From JAWLCG01 sp041687295 (GTDB lineage Bacteria; Planctomycetota; Phycisphaerae; SM23-33; FEN-1343), in contig JAWLCG010000076.1 in the NCBI GenBank assembly GCA_041687295.1, forward strand, positions 1 to 15,846: DNA of 15,846 bases. Direction: 5' to 3'. This document shows, piece after piece, positions 6,740-14,974 of the stretch. Under the pieces are notes generated by a model. The model was not told where the DNA came from. It was given only the letters and a program-made list of their open reading frames with translations, and made no database searches. The first letter of the stretch is position 1; the number at the start of each line of letters is the position of its first letter. Made by a program: the position numbers and the translations under genes.

Positions 6740-7444
6740 ATGATGGACAGCAGTGCCAAAGGCGGTCCCAAGGCCAACCTCTCCAGCTACATGCGCGACA
6801 AGCGCGAGCAGGCGGACGAGGACAGCCGACCCGGGCCCTTCATCACGATCTCGCGGCAGTATGGCTGCAGCGGCTACTTCCTGGGCCTGCTGCTGGTCGA
6901 CCTGCTCAACAGCGAAGCCACCCGCGCCAACCCCTGGCGGCTCTACAGCCGGGAGATCATCCAGCATCTCTCGGAAGAGACCGACCTGGCCGCCGACGTG
7001 ATCAACCGCCTGCGCCACGAGAAGCCCCGCGCTTTCATGGACTTCTTCCGCAACCTGGTCTCCCGCCAGACCCCCGGCGGCCCGGAGATCCGCAACCGGG
7101 TGGCCGAGCTGGTCCGCGAGCTCGCCCGCAGCGGCCATGCGATCATCATCGGCATGGGCGGCGCCGGCGCGACTGGCGACATCGAGAACGGCCTGCGGGT
7201 CCGCCTGGAGGCCCCGGTCGACTGGCGGGTGAACAAGCTGGTCGAGAGCGAGGGGCTCAGCCCCGTCCAGGCCCGCCTCGAGCTGCAGAAGCGCGACGAG
7301 GAGCGGGCGCAGCTGGCCGAGATCTACGAGATCAAATTCCCGCGTCAGCCGGCCTTCGACCTGGTGTACAACTGCGAGTTGTTCAGCCTGGCCCAAGTGG
7401 CCACGCACGTCGTGCAGGCGCTGAAGCTCAAGAAGATGCTCTAG
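6740..7444 (+). CDS. Cytidylate kinase-like family protein
   Basis: Protein of 234 residues resembling the cytidylate kinase-like family (PF13189 type). FITISRQYGCSG at 34-45 is the family's N-terminal beta strand and nucleotide-binding loop. WRLYSREII (66-74) follows, then a helical lid-like region, GHAIIIGMGGAGAT at 132-145, and LRVRLEAPVDWRV at 152-164, which fits the conserved strand after the core. The loop is not a canonical GxxxxGK[ST] P-loop: no lysine is present at the expected position, so kinase activity on CMP should not be assumed. Homologues are often of unknown substrate. ATG 6740 was chosen because the conserved region begins about 33 residues later; a weak purine stretch (GGGAAAG, 6728-6734) precedes it. 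The frame is open upstream, but that part lacks similarity. The gene is separated from the ATPase operon by 400 bp. Confidence 0.75.
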   Translation: MMDSSAKGGPKANLSSYMRDKREQADEDSRPGPFITISRQYGCSGYFLGLLLVDLLNSEATRANPWRLYSREIIQHLSEETDLAADVINRLRHEKPRAFMDFFRNLVSRQTPGGPEIRNRVAELVRELARSGHAIIIGMGGAGATGDIENGLRVRLEAPVDWRVNKLVESEGLSPVQARLELQKRDEERAQLAEIYEIKFPRQPAFDLVYNCELFSLAQVATHVVQALKLKKML

Positions 7445-7498
7445 CCCGGCCGATGCCTGAGGCGGAGCCGGGCCGCCGGGGCAAACTTCCCGATTTTT
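7444..7498 (+). terminator. Possible terminator after the cytidylate-kinase-like gene
   Basis: GCCCGGC (7444-7450) pairs exactly with GCCGGGC (7467-7473), and a nested GCC-TGA-GGC lies in the loop. A run of five T (7494-7498), itself in a small CCGA/TCGG hairpin, follows about 20 bp later. The T run is too far from the stem for a standard intrinsic terminator, so the call is tentative. Confidence 0.35.
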
Positions 7499-7513
7499 CG
7501 GTTATTCGCGGCG

Positions 7514-7530
7514 ACTGTCAGTTTGACAGT
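7514..7530. promoter_or_regulatory. Operator-like palindrome next to the ATPase operon promoter
   Basis: ACTGTCA (7514-7520) and TGACAGT (7524-7530) are exact inverted repeats around GTT. They contain a TTGACA and touch the candidate -35 at 7530-7535. A dimeric repressor or activator bound here would control the promoter. The binding protein is unknown. Confidence 0.4.
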
Positions 7531-7558
7531 TGACGTGGCCGGTCAGATTCCGTAGAAG
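7530..7558 (+). promoter_or_regulatory. Candidate sigma-70 promoter of the V-ATPase operon
   Basis: TTGACG (7530-7535, 5/6), a 17-bp spacer and TAGAAG (7553-7558, 4/6) are the best sigma-70-like pair in the 403-bp gap before the first ATPase gene. Transcription from it would start near 7565 and leave a 5' leader of about 280 nt. Confidence 0.4.
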
Positions 7559-7564
7559 GAACAG

Positions 7565-7847
7565 CTCGGCCAGGACGTGTGATTTATTTCACGGACTTCG
7601 CTCACCTGTCGTGGAGACGCCTGCGGAACTGGCCGATAGATGACTGCGGCACGCCGTCGCCTTGGCGTGGCCGCCTGCCCCCTCCGCTCGAGAGGCCCGG
7701 GCTGTCCCCGCAGGGGGCGGCGGGCCCGGGGCGGCTCTTGGCCGGTCCGCCGGCCTGCAGGAAACGCCAGACTCGGTTCGGGCGCCCGGCGGCACCGGGG
7801 CGGGCCGGGCCCGAGTGACTCCAGGAGCGAACAGGCAAGGACTTCCC
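7565..7847 (+). other. Long GC-rich leader before the V-ATPase operon
   Basis: No convincing gene is present. The stretch contains several strong hairpins: GGCCGG (7740-7745) with CCGGCC (7750-7755) around a TCCG loop, and GCCCGGC (7784-7790) with GCCGGGC (7804-7810). The second repeats the same heptamer arms seen at 7444-7473. It could be structured leader RNA affecting expression, or plain GC-rich spacer. I recognise no riboswitch class. Confidence 0.35.
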
Positions 7848-8486
7848 ATGGCCCAGACGATTGAATCCTTCGTGCAGAAACTACAGGCCCAGGGCGTCGA
7901 GGCCGGCAAGCAGGAGGCCCAGAAGCTCCGCCGCGAGGCCGAGGCCCAGGCCGCCCACATCGTCGCCGATGCCCAGGCGCAGGCCGCCAAGATCATCGCC
8001 GACGCCGAGGCCCAGGCCCGCCAGCTGTCGGCCCAGCAGCAGCACGAGCTCGAGCTCGCCAGCCGAGACGCCCTCCTGCGGCTGCGCAAGGGCATCATCG
8101 CCACCCTCGACGCCGTCCTGCGCTACAAGGCCACCCAGGCCCTCTCCGATCCCCAGTTCCTGCCCCAGCTGATCCACGACATCGTCGTGCAGTACGCCGA
8201 GCAGGACGGGCGGCTGACCCGCGACATCGAGATCAACGTCAGCCCCCAGAACGTCCAGACCGTCACCGACTGGGCGATCGGCTTCATTGGTCAGCACCAC
8301 AAGGACCACGAGGAGGCCCCGATCAACCTCAAGGGCACCCTCAAGTCGGCGGGCTTCGAGTACCGCGTCGAGGAGTCGACCGTCGAGGTCACCGTCGACG
8401 CCGTCACCGACGTGCTGCGCGGCCTGGTGACCCCGCGCCTGCGGGAGCTGCTGGAGCAGGCCGCCGCCGACGCGAAGGCCCAGTGA
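7848..8486 (+). CDS. atpE: V-type ATP synthase subunit E
   Basis: Peripheral stalk subunit of 212 residues that ties the catalytic A3B3 head to the membrane stator of a V/A-type ATPase. Residues 5-70 are a long charged and Ala/Gln-rich helix (repeats such as AEAQAAHIVADAQAQAAKII), the coiled-coil stalk. From about 85 on there is a globular domain (VLRYKATQALSDPQFLPQL, then EYRVEESTVEVTVD) as in the E family C-terminal domain that contacts subunit B. ATG 7848 was chosen since the E-type helix starts there and AAGG at 7837-7840 precedes it; the open frame upstream is GC-driven. It is the first gene of the operon, and its stop lies 2 bp before the next ATG. Called ntpE in some genomes; not homologous to the F-type gene named atpE. 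Confidence 0.85.
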   Translation: MAQTIESFVQKLQAQGVEAGKQEAQKLRREAEAQAAHIVADAQAQAAKIIADAEAQARQLSAQQQHELELASRDALLRLRKGIIATLDAVLRYKATQALSDPQFLPQLIHDIVVQYAEQDGRLTRDIEINVSPQNVQTVTDWAIGFIGQHHKDHEEAPINLKGTLKSAGFEYRVEESTVEVTVDAVTDVLRGLVTPRLRELLEQAAADAKAQ

Positions 8487-8488
8487 TC

Positions 8489-9190
8489 ATGGCCCAGCGC
8501 TACTACTACTTCCTGACGAGCCTGCCGCCGCTGCCTGAGCTGGGCGAGCCGGCGCCGATTGGCCTGGCCGATCTGGCTGAGCGTGCCCGGCACGAGGAGG
8601 GCCTCGGCCCGGTCCTCGACGCCGTGCTGCTCGAGCACGACCTGCTTGCCCGCCAGGGTGCCCTGGCCGGCCAGGAGGAGCTGCCCGAGCCGGTCGTCCT
8701 GCAGGCCGACCAGCTCCGCGGCGAGGCCCCGTTGCCCGAGGCGCTCCAGCCCCCCGAGACGCAGAGCGAGCGTGCCATCGCCGCCGACGCCGTCTGGGAA
8801 CGGTGGTTCCGCCACGTGCAGGAGGTCGCCGACAGCCACGACAGCGAGTTTCTCCGCGAGTGGGTGGGCTTCGAGGTCGCGTTGCGCAACGCCCTGGTGG
8901 CCGCCCGCGCCAAGGTGCTCGAGGTGGTGCCCGAGGACTACTTCGTCGCGCCCGAGCTGGCGAACGCGTCGGCCCCGGTCGAGCGCATCGTCGCCGACTG
9001 GGCGGCCGCCGGCGATCCGCTGCAGGCCCAGCGGGCCCTGGACGAGGGGCGCTGGGCGTGGCTGACCGAGCACAGCGCGTGGTACAGCTTTTCGATCGAC
9101 GAGGCCGCCGCCTACGCCCGCCGGCTGCTGCTGGTGGAGCGATGGCATCGGCTGACGCAGGAGATCAACGCGTCTCACCGGCCCGCCTAG
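8489..9190 (+). CDS. DUF2764 family V-ATPase operon protein (C-subunit position)
   Basis: Protein of 233 residues. It begins MAQRYYYFLTSLPPL, the N-terminal signature of DUF2764, a family found between subunits E and A in V-type ATPase operons of chlamydiae, spirochaetes and Bacteroidetes. The rest is acidic and helical, with a conserved-looking tail WYSFSIDEAAAYARRLLLVERW. Its operon position and the absence of any other C-subunit gene suggest that it links the central stalk to the membrane ring, as subunit C/d does; this is inference. ATG 8489 was preferred to GTG 8483 because GAAGG (8474-8478) is 10 bp away from it, against 4 bp for the GTG, and the family start is M-x-x-x-YYY. Confidence 0.82.
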   Translation: MAQRYYYFLTSLPPLPELGEPAPIGLADLAERARHEEGLGPVLDAVLLEHDLLARQGALAGQEELPEPVVLQADQLRGEAPLPEALQPPETQSERAIAADAVWERWFRHVQEVADSHDSEFLREWVGFEVALRNALVAARAKVLEVVPEDYFVAPELANASAPVERIVADWAAAGDPLQAQRALDEGRWAWLTEHSAWYSFSIDEAAAYARRLLLVERWHRLTQEINASHRPA

Positions 9191-9233
9191 CGGCGCCGGC
9201 GGGGCTTTCTCGCCTGGTAAGGAAGGACGATCC

Positions 9234-10973
9234 GTGAACGGAAGAATCGTCTCGGTCTTTGGCAACATGGTGACCGCCCACATCGAGGGCGTCGTGGTGC
9301 AGAACTCCGTCGCCTACTGCTGCCGCTCCGACGGGGCCAAGCTGCTCAGCGAGGTCGTCCGCATCCGCGGGGCCAACTGCGATCTGCAGGTCTTCGAGGA
9401 GACCCGAGGCCTGCGCGTGGGCGATACGGTCGAGTTCGGCGAGGACATGCTCCGCGTGGCCCTGGGCCCGGGCCTGCTGGGCCGAATCTACGACGGCCTG
9501 CAGAACCCCCTGCCCGAACTGGCCGAGGTGGTCGGCACGCACCTGCAGCCCGGCCATTACCTGCCCGCCCTGGACCAGGAGAAGACCTGGCCCTTCACGC
9601 CGACCGTCGCGGCCGGCGACGGCGTCCTCGCCGGCGACACGCTGGGCACGGTGCCCGAGGGCATCTTCGAGCACCGCATCATGGTGCCGTTCAGCTGGGC
9701 CGGCCAGTGGACCGTGGACAGCATTATCGAGGCCGGCGAGCAGACCATCGCCGCCGAAGTGGCCGTCCTGATCAACGCGGAGGGCGAGAAGCGGTCGGTG
9801 ACGATGCAGCAGGAATGGCCCATCAAGCTGGGGCTGGCCTGCCACTGCGAGCGCCTGCTGCCCGAGGAGCCGCTGGTCACCAAGGTCCGCATCATCGACA
9901 CGATGTTCCCGATCGTCCGGGGCGGCACGTACTGCATCCCCGGGCCCTTCGGCGCGGGCAAGACGGTGCTCCAGCAGATCACCGCCCGCCATGCCGAGGT
10001 CGACATCGTCATCATCGCCGCCTGTGGCGAGCGGGCCGGCGAGGTCGTCGAGACGCTCCGCGAGTTCCCCGAGTTGCTCGACCCCCGCACGGGCAAGTCG
10101 CTCATGGAGCGGACGATCATCATCTGCAACACCAGCTCGATGCCGGTGGCTGCCCGCGAGGCGTCGGTGTACACCGCGGCCACGCTGGCCGAGTACTACC
10201 GCCAGATGGGCCTGAACGTGCTGATGCTGGCCGACTCGACCAGCCGATGGGCCCAGGCCATGCGCGAGCTGTCGGGCCGACTCGAGGAGATCCCCGGCGA
10301 GGAGGCCTTCCCGGCCTACCTCGAGAGCCGTATCGCCAGCTTCTACGAGCGGGCGGGCCTGGTGAAGCTCCGCGACGGCACGATCGGGTCGCTGACGATC
10401 GGCGGCACGGTCAGCCCGGCCGGCGGCAACTTCGAGGAGCCCGTCACGCAGGCGACGCTGAAGGTCGTCGGCGCGTTCCACGGCCTGAGCCGGGCCCGCT
10501 CGGACGCGCGGCGCTACCCGGCCATCGACCCGCTGGACTCCTGGAGCCGCTACACCGGCATCATCGACGCGCGCCAGACGCAGGTCGCCCGCGACTTCCT
10601 GACCCGCGGCAACGAGATCCGCCAGATGATGGCCGTCGTCGGCGCCGAGGGCATCAGCGTCGCGGACTTCGCGATCATGCTCAAGGGCGAGTTCTTTGAC
10701 GCGGTCTACCTGCAGCAGAACGCCTTCGACGATGTCGACGCCGCCACCGACGCCGAGCGGCAGAAGCGGGTCTTCGAGACGGTGGTGGCCCTGCTGGAGA
10801 CGGACTTCGCCTTCGACAGCCACGACCAGGCCCGCGAGGTGCTGACCCAGGCCAGCGACCTGTTCCGCAACTGGAACTACGAGCCGATGGACTCCGACGG
10901 GTTCCGGCAGTACCAGCAGCAGATCCAGCAGCTGCTCGAGAACAAGGGCCGACAGGCCGTCGCGGCCGAGTAG
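9234..10973 (+). CDS. atpA: V-type ATP synthase subunit A (catalytic)
   Basis: Catalytic subunit of 579 residues, normal for the family. An N-terminal beta barrel (about 1-70) is followed by the V-type non-homologous insert (about 110-190) and the nucleotide-binding domain. This has Walker A GPFGAGKT at 237-244, the catalytic glutamate in ACGERAGE (E266), and Walker B LMLAD at 330-334 followed by STSRWAQAMRE. GGTVSPAGGNFEEPVTQ and the C-terminal helical domain complete it. Every key residue for ATP hydrolysis or synthesis is present. The GTG start follows GGAAGGA (9221-9227) by 6 bp. It lies 43 bp after DUF2764 and 127 bp before subunit B, the largest gap in the operon. Also called ntpA. Three copies alternate with B in the soluble head. 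Confidence 0.97.
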   Translation: MNGRIVSVFGNMVTAHIEGVVVQNSVAYCCRSDGAKLLSEVVRIRGANCDLQVFEETRGLRVGDTVEFGEDMLRVALGPGLLGRIYDGLQNPLPELAEVVGTHLQPGHYLPALDQEKTWPFTPTVAAGDGVLAGDTLGTVPEGIFEHRIMVPFSWAGQWTVDSIIEAGEQTIAAEVAVLINAEGEKRSVTMQQEWPIKLGLACHCERLLPEEPLVTKVRIIDTMFPIVRGGTYCIPGPFGAGKTVLQQITARHAEVDIVIIAACGERAGEVVETLREFPELLDPRTGKSLMERTIIICNTSSMPVAAREASVYTAATLAEYYRQMGLNVLMLADSTSRWAQAMRELSGRLEEIPGEEAFPAYLESRIASFYERAGLVKLRDGTIGSLTIGGTVSPAGGNFEEPVTQATLKVVGAFHGLSRARSDARRYPAIDPLDSWSRYTGIIDARQTQVARDFLTRGNEIRQMMAVVGAEGISVADFAIMLKGEFFDAVYLQQNAFDDVDAATDAERQKRVFETVVALLETDFAFDSHDQAREVLTQASDLFRNWNYEPMDSDGFRQYQQQIQQLLENKGRQAVAAE

Positions 10974-10996
10974 GGCGGTCGGCGAGCCGGCAGGCC

Positions 10997-11038
10997 GCAC
11001 CGGATCCGGTGCCGGGCCTCGCTGGCGCTCGACCCGGC
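10997..11038. repeat. Palindromes between subunits A and B
   Basis: GCACCGGATCCGGTGC (10997-11012) is a perfect 16-bp palindrome with no loop. It overlaps a second hairpin, GCCGGG (11011-11016) with CCCGGC (11033-11038), whose loop reads CCTCGCTGGCGCTCGA. The 'GCCGGGCCTCGC...GCTCGACCCGGCCTACGGG' layout resembles dispersed REP-like repeats seen between genes in many high-GC genomes (general impression, not tested). It could adjust relative A and B mRNA levels or be a selfish repeat. Confidence 0.6.
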
Positions 11039-11100
11039 CTACGGGCGACAGACGTTGTGACCTAAGAGTTCGGAAGGACCGCCAGGAAAGGGCGCTTCCC

Positions 11101-12429
11101 GTGAGAAAGTACTACGATCAGATTACGCAGGTGGCCGGCAGCGTGGTGACGGTGGCGGCCTCGGGCGTCAGCTACGACGAGCTGGCCGTCATCCACACGC
11201 GGCGGGGCACCTCGCTGGCGCAGGTCATCCGCATGCAGGGCGACCAGGTGTCGCTGCAGGTCTTCGCCGGCAGCCAGGGCGTCAGCACCGGCGACCGGGT
11301 GCACTTCATGGGGCGCCCCATGCAGGTGCCCTTCAGCGAGAACCTGATGGGCCGAATCTTCAACGGCTCGGCCGTGCCACGCGATGGCCGGCCCGCGCTG
11401 GAGGAGAACCCCATCGAGATCGGCGGGCCCTCGGTGAACCCGGTCGTCCGCAAGCTGCCCGACCGCATGGTCCGCACGAACATCCCGATGATCGACGTCT
11501 TCAACACCCTGGTGGTGTCGCAGAAGCTGCCGATCTTCGCCCCGGCCGGTGAGCCCTACAACGAGCTGCTCGCCCGCGTGGGCCTGCAGGCCGAGTCGGA
11601 CATCATTATCCTGGGCGGCATGGGCCTGCGGAACGACGACTACCTCAAGTTCCGCCGCACCTTCGAAGAGTCCGGCGTGCTGCACCGCACGGTGATGTTC
11701 ATCCACACCGCCGCCGACCCGGTCGTCGAGACCCTCCTGGTGCCCGACCTGTGCCTGGCGGCGGCCGAGGCCTTCGCCCAGCAGGGCAAGGACGTGCTGG
11801 TGCTGCTGACGGACATGACCGCCTTCGCCGACGCGCTGAAGGAGGTCGCCATCACCATGGAGCAGATCCCCTCCAACCGCGGCTACCCGGGCGACCTGTA
11901 CTCGCAGCTGGCCCGGCGGTACGAGAAGGCCGTCGACTTCGAGGGCTCCGGCTCGGTGACCCTGCTGGCCGTCACGACCATGCCCGGCGACGACGTGACC
12001 CACCCGGTGCCCGACAACACCGGCTACATCACCGAGGGGCAGTTCTACCTCCGCGGCGGGCGGATCGAGCCGTTCGGCAGCCTCAGCCGACTCAAGCAGC
12101 GCGTCAACGGCGAGACCCGCGACGACCACCGCGCGATCATGACCAGCTGCATCCAGCTCTACGCCGACTGCCGCGAGAGCCGCGAGAAGCGCGACATGGG
12201 CTTCGAGATGAGCCCCTACGACCAGAAGCTGCTCAAGTACGGCGACCTGTTCGAGGACCAGATCATGGAGCTCGGCGTCGCCCTGCCCCTGGAGCAGGCC
12301 CTGGACGCCTGCTGGGCGATCCTCGCCGAGTGCTTCGAGCCGGCCGAGACCGGCATCCGCCGCACCACCATCGACAAGCACTGGCCCCAGCCCGCCGCCC
12401 CGGCCGCGGCGCAGGAGGCCGGTCAGTAG
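11101..12429 (+). CDS. atpB: V-type ATP synthase subunit B (non-catalytic)
   Basis: Regulatory nucleotide-site subunit of 442 residues that alternates with A in the A3B3 head. It shows the B-type N-terminal barrel (1-70), ENLMGRIFNGSAVPRDG at 80-96, and IPMIDVFNTLVVSQKLPIF followed by PAGEPYNEL (about 128-156). At this place A has a Walker A; here the loop lacks GK[ST], as in all B subunits. LVLLTDMT at 233-240 corresponds to the Walker B strand, and NRGYPGDLYSQLARRYEKA is the usual B signature. The GTG start is preceded by AGGAAAGG (11084-11091). The last residues (QPAAPAAAQEAGQ) are a low-complexity tail. Subunit D follows after 12 bp. Also called ntpB. Confidence 0.96.
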   Translation: MRKYYDQITQVAGSVVTVAASGVSYDELAVIHTRRGTSLAQVIRMQGDQVSLQVFAGSQGVSTGDRVHFMGRPMQVPFSENLMGRIFNGSAVPRDGRPALEENPIEIGGPSVNPVVRKLPDRMVRTNIPMIDVFNTLVVSQKLPIFAPAGEPYNELLARVGLQAESDIIILGGMGLRNDDYLKFRRTFEESGVLHRTVMFIHTAADPVVETLLVPDLCLAAAEAFAQQGKDVLVLLTDMTAFADALKEVAITMEQIPSNRGYPGDLYSQLARRYEKAVDFEGSGSVTLLAVTTMPGDDVTHPVPDNTGYITEGQFYLRGGRIEPFGSLSRLKQRVNGETRDDHRAIMTSCIQLYADCRESREKRDMGFEMSPYDQKLLKYGDLFEDQIMELGVALPLEQALDACWAILAECFEPAETGIRRTTIDKHWPQPAAPAAAQEAGQ

Positions 12430-12441
12430 CGGTAAGAGTTT

Positions 12442-13101
12442 ATGGCACGCCAGAAGATCAAGAAAACCCGGCCCGAGCTTCGCCGCCAGCGCGACGCGCT
12501 GAAGCGCTTCCGTCGGTACCTGCCGACGCTCAAGCTCAAGCAGCAGCAGCTGCAGGCGACGGTGCTCGACCTGGACCGCGCCCACCGCCAGGCCCTGCAG
12601 GCCGTCCGCAACGCCCGCGCCCAGATCGAGCCGTACCTGGCGATCCTGGCCGACCGGGCAGGGCTGGACGTCGAGGCGATGGCGAAGCCCGAGCAGGTCG
12701 TCACCGGCCTGAGCAACATCGCCGGCGTCCGCCTGCCGGTCTTCGAGGAGGTCCGCTTCCCGGCGATCCGCTACAGCCTGTTCGGCACGCCGGCCTGGGT
12801 GGACCAGACGCTCTACGACCTGCGTCAGGTGAGCCGCCTGCAGGCCCAGGCCGACGTGCTGGGCGAGCAGGTTCGCCTGCTGCGGGCCGAGCTGACGCGG
12901 GTGACCCAGCGGGTGAACCTCTTCGAGAAGCGGATGATCCCCGACGCCCTCGAGGCGATCCGCGTCATCCGCATCGCCCTGGGCGACGAGATGACCGCCG
13001 GCGTGGGCCGGGCCAAGATCGCCAAGCTCAAGATCACCGAGATGCAGCACAGCCCCGAACAGCCGGTGGCCCGCTACGAGGTCGAGGGGGTGGCGCCATG
13101 A
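12442..13101 (+). CDS. atpD: V-type ATP synthase subunit D (central shaft)
   Basis: Central rotor shaft of 219 residues, predicted as two long antiparallel helices. The N-terminal helix is basic (MARQKIKKTRPELRRQRD), followed by RRYLPTLKLKQQQLQ. The C-terminal helix has TRVTQRVNLFEKRMIPDALE and then IRIALGDEMTAGVGRAKIAK, the family's most conserved part (about 150-195). The middle segment (GLSNIAGVRLPVFEEVRFP) fits the globular hairpin at the bottom of the shaft. GGTAAGAG before the ATG is a weak ribosome site, so coupling with subunit B, 12 bp upstream, is likely. The stop overlaps the start of subunit I by ATGA. The F-type protein with the same letter is unrelated. Also called ntpD. Confidence 0.93.
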   Translation: MARQKIKKTRPELRRQRDALKRFRRYLPTLKLKQQQLQATVLDLDRAHRQALQAVRNARAQIEPYLAILADRAGLDVEAMAKPEQVVTGLSNIAGVRLPVFEEVRFPAIRYSLFGTPAWVDQTLYDLRQVSRLQAQADVLGEQVRLLRAELTRVTQRVNLFEKRMIPDALEAIRVIRIALGDEMTAGVGRAKIAKLKITEMQHSPEQPVARYEVEGVAP

Positions 13102-14960
13102 TCGTCGCGATGCAGAAAATCTACGTCGTAGTGCCCCGCGACCAGAAGGACCGCCTGCTGACGGGCCTGCGGGAGTTGGGCGCGGTGCACCTCGTGCCGG
13201 TCGACCCCCAGCACGCCCAGGCGGACGAGGCGACGGTGACGGCCCTGAATCGCCTGGGTCGCGCCGAGCAGGTGCTCAGCGGCGTCTCGCCGGCCGGGCA
13301 GGCGCCCGAACTGTCGCCCCTGGAGGCCGCCGACGCCGCGATGGAGGCCTGGGGCCAGCTCAGCAGTCTGGACAGCCGCCTGACGGCCCTGGCGCGCGAG
13401 GCCGAGGCCCTGGAACTCTGGGGCGACGTCCGCCTCGAGCAGTTCCGCCAGTTGCAGGCCGACGGCGTGGACGTGCGCGTCTACGACCTGCCGGCCGACC
13501 GGGTCGATGCCGTGCAGGGCCAGGCCGTCTGGACCGTCGGCGAGTCCGGGCGCGACCAGGTGCGAGTGGCCGTGGCGACCTATGTCGGGCAGGAGCCCCG
13601 CGTGCCGGAGGAGGCCGAGCCCGTCGAGTGGCCTCGGCGCGACCGCCCGACCGTCCGCGCCGAGGCCCAGCGGGTGCAGGCCGCCATCGATCAGCAGAGG
13701 CAGATCCTGGCCGCCCTGGCGCACCGCCGGGCGGACATCCGCGCCGAGCACCAGCGCGCCCAGCGCCGCGCCGAGTGGATGGTGGCCGAGCGGGGCGGCG
13801 TGTTCGGCGAGGACCTCTTCGGCGTGCAGGGCTGGCTGCCCAAGCCCGAGGTGGACGCCCTGCGCGAGGGGCTGGCGGGCCGCGAGCTGACCTTCGCCGT
13901 CGAGCTGCTCGAGCCGGCCAGCGAGGAGCTGCCCCCGACGCTGATTCGCTACCCGGCCTGGGCCAGGCCCATCAAGGGGCTCTTCGACATCCTGGGCACC
14001 GTGCCGGGCTACCGCGAGGGCGACGTGTCGGGCTTCTTCATGATCGCCCTGCCGATCTTCGCGGCCATGCTCATCGGCGACGCGGGCTACGGGCTGCTGT
14101 TCACTCTGGTGCCGCTGCTGTTCTACCGCAAGCTGCGGGCCTCGCTCGGAGCCGCCGGCACGCACCTGGTGATGGTCTTCGGCGTGGTGACGGTAGTCTG
14201 GGGCATGATGACGGGCATCTACTTCGGCGTCAGCCCCAGCGAGGCCGCCCAATACGGCGGCTACGAGTCGGTCGAAGCGATGGTGGCGACGGGCGAGGGC
14301 ACCTGGGCCTCGCTGGGCCAGGCGATGGTCGCGGTCGCGCCGCTGTATCGTACTGACGGCGAGGCCGCCCGCGACATCGTGATGATGATCAGCTTCGTGC
14401 TCGGCGCGATGCACCTGATCTCGGCCCAGCTGCGCCAGGCGGTGGCGCTGGCGCCGCACCCGCTGTTCGTGGCCAACGTGGGCTGGGCGGGGTTCCTCGC
14501 GGGCATGCTGGGCGTGGTGTGGATGCTGTTCTTCCCCGATCGCATCTGGATGCCGACACCGGTGATGGCGGGCCTGCTGATCGTGGGCGGGCTGCTGGTG
14601 GTGCTGTTCAGCTTCCCGGGCCTCAGTGCGCCCAAGCGGGTGGGCCTGGGGGTGCTGGCGAACCTGCTGCCGATGATCGGCACCTTCTCGGACATGATGA
14701 GCTACATCCGTCTGATGGCCGTGGGCATGGCCAGCTTCTACATCGCCTTCGCCTTTAACCTGCTGAGCGGGCAGTTGGCCGAGGCGGCCAGCTGGCTGGT
14801 CGGCGGGCCGGTGCTGGTGCTGGGCCACGGGCTCAACATCGCCCTGGTGATGATTGCCATCTTCGCACATGGTGTGCGTCTGAACATGCTGGAATTCTCG
14901 AACAATGCGGGCGTGCAGTGGTCAGGCTACGCCTACGCGCCCTTTGGCGGCACTGAGTAA
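13098..14960 (+). CDS. atpI: V-type ATP synthase subunit I (membrane stator, a-type)
   Basis: Membrane stator of 620 residues that carries ions to and from the K ring. Residues 1 to about 300 form the cytoplasmic arm with coiled-coil segments (about 75-125 and 185-230) and the GWLP motif at 245-248, which bind the peripheral stalk. From about 310 there are seven to eight membrane helices, beginning with VSGFFMIALPIFAAMLIGDAGY (GDAGYG at 327-332). SYIRLMAVGMASFY contains R538, the arginine that faces the ring glutamate and is essential for transport; HGVRLNMLEFSNN near 591-603 is the second conserved helix end. The ATG start at 13098 gives MIVAMQK, as in other I subunits (MIVPMKK), and overlaps the D stop. 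Also called ntpI. The frame is open for 1.3 kb upstream, but that is a high-GC artefact. Confidence 0.95.
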   Translation: MIVAMQKIYVVVPRDQKDRLLTGLRELGAVHLVPVDPQHAQADEATVTALNRLGRAEQVLSGVSPAGQAPELSPLEAADAAMEAWGQLSSLDSRLTALAREAEALELWGDVRLEQFRQLQADGVDVRVYDLPADRVDAVQGQAVWTVGESGRDQVRVAVATYVGQEPRVPEEAEPVEWPRRDRPTVRAEAQRVQAAIDQQRQILAALAHRRADIRAEHQRAQRRAEWMVAERGGVFGEDLFGVQGWLPKPEVDALREGLAGRELTFAVELLEPASEELPPTLIRYPAWARPIKGLFDILGTVPGYREGDVSGFFMIALPIFAAMLIGDAGYGLLFTLVPLLFYRKLRASLGAAGTHLVMVFGVVTVVWGMMTGIYFGVSPSEAAQYGGYESVEAMVATGEGTWASLGQAMVAVAPLYRTDGEAARDIVMMISFVLGAMHLISAQLRQAVALAPHPLFVANVGWAGFLAGMLGVVWMLFFPDRIWMPTPVMAGLLIVGGLLVVLFSFPGLSAPKRVGLGVLANLLPMIGTFSDMMSYIRLMAVGMASFYIAFAFNLLSGQLAEAASWLVGGPVLVLGHGLNIALVMIAIFAHGVRLNMLEFSNNAGVQWSGYAYAPFGGTE

Positions 14961-14974
14961 GGAGAGTGCAGACT

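Noticed and set aside
11751..13097. A 449-codon open extension upstream of subunit I in its frame, over subunits B and D.
   Set aside because: It is Arg/Gly/Pro-rich nonsense caused by high GC; the true subunit I starts at 13098 with MIVAMQK.
9165..14870. Three long minus-strand open frames (9165-11000, 11062-13050, 13074-14870).
   Set aside because: They are His/Arg/Gly-rich mirror images of the ATPase genes with no recognisable domains.
14966..14974. GTG 14966 as the start of subunit K.
   Set aside because: GGAG would be only 1 bp away, while ATG 14975 has proper 10-bp spacing.
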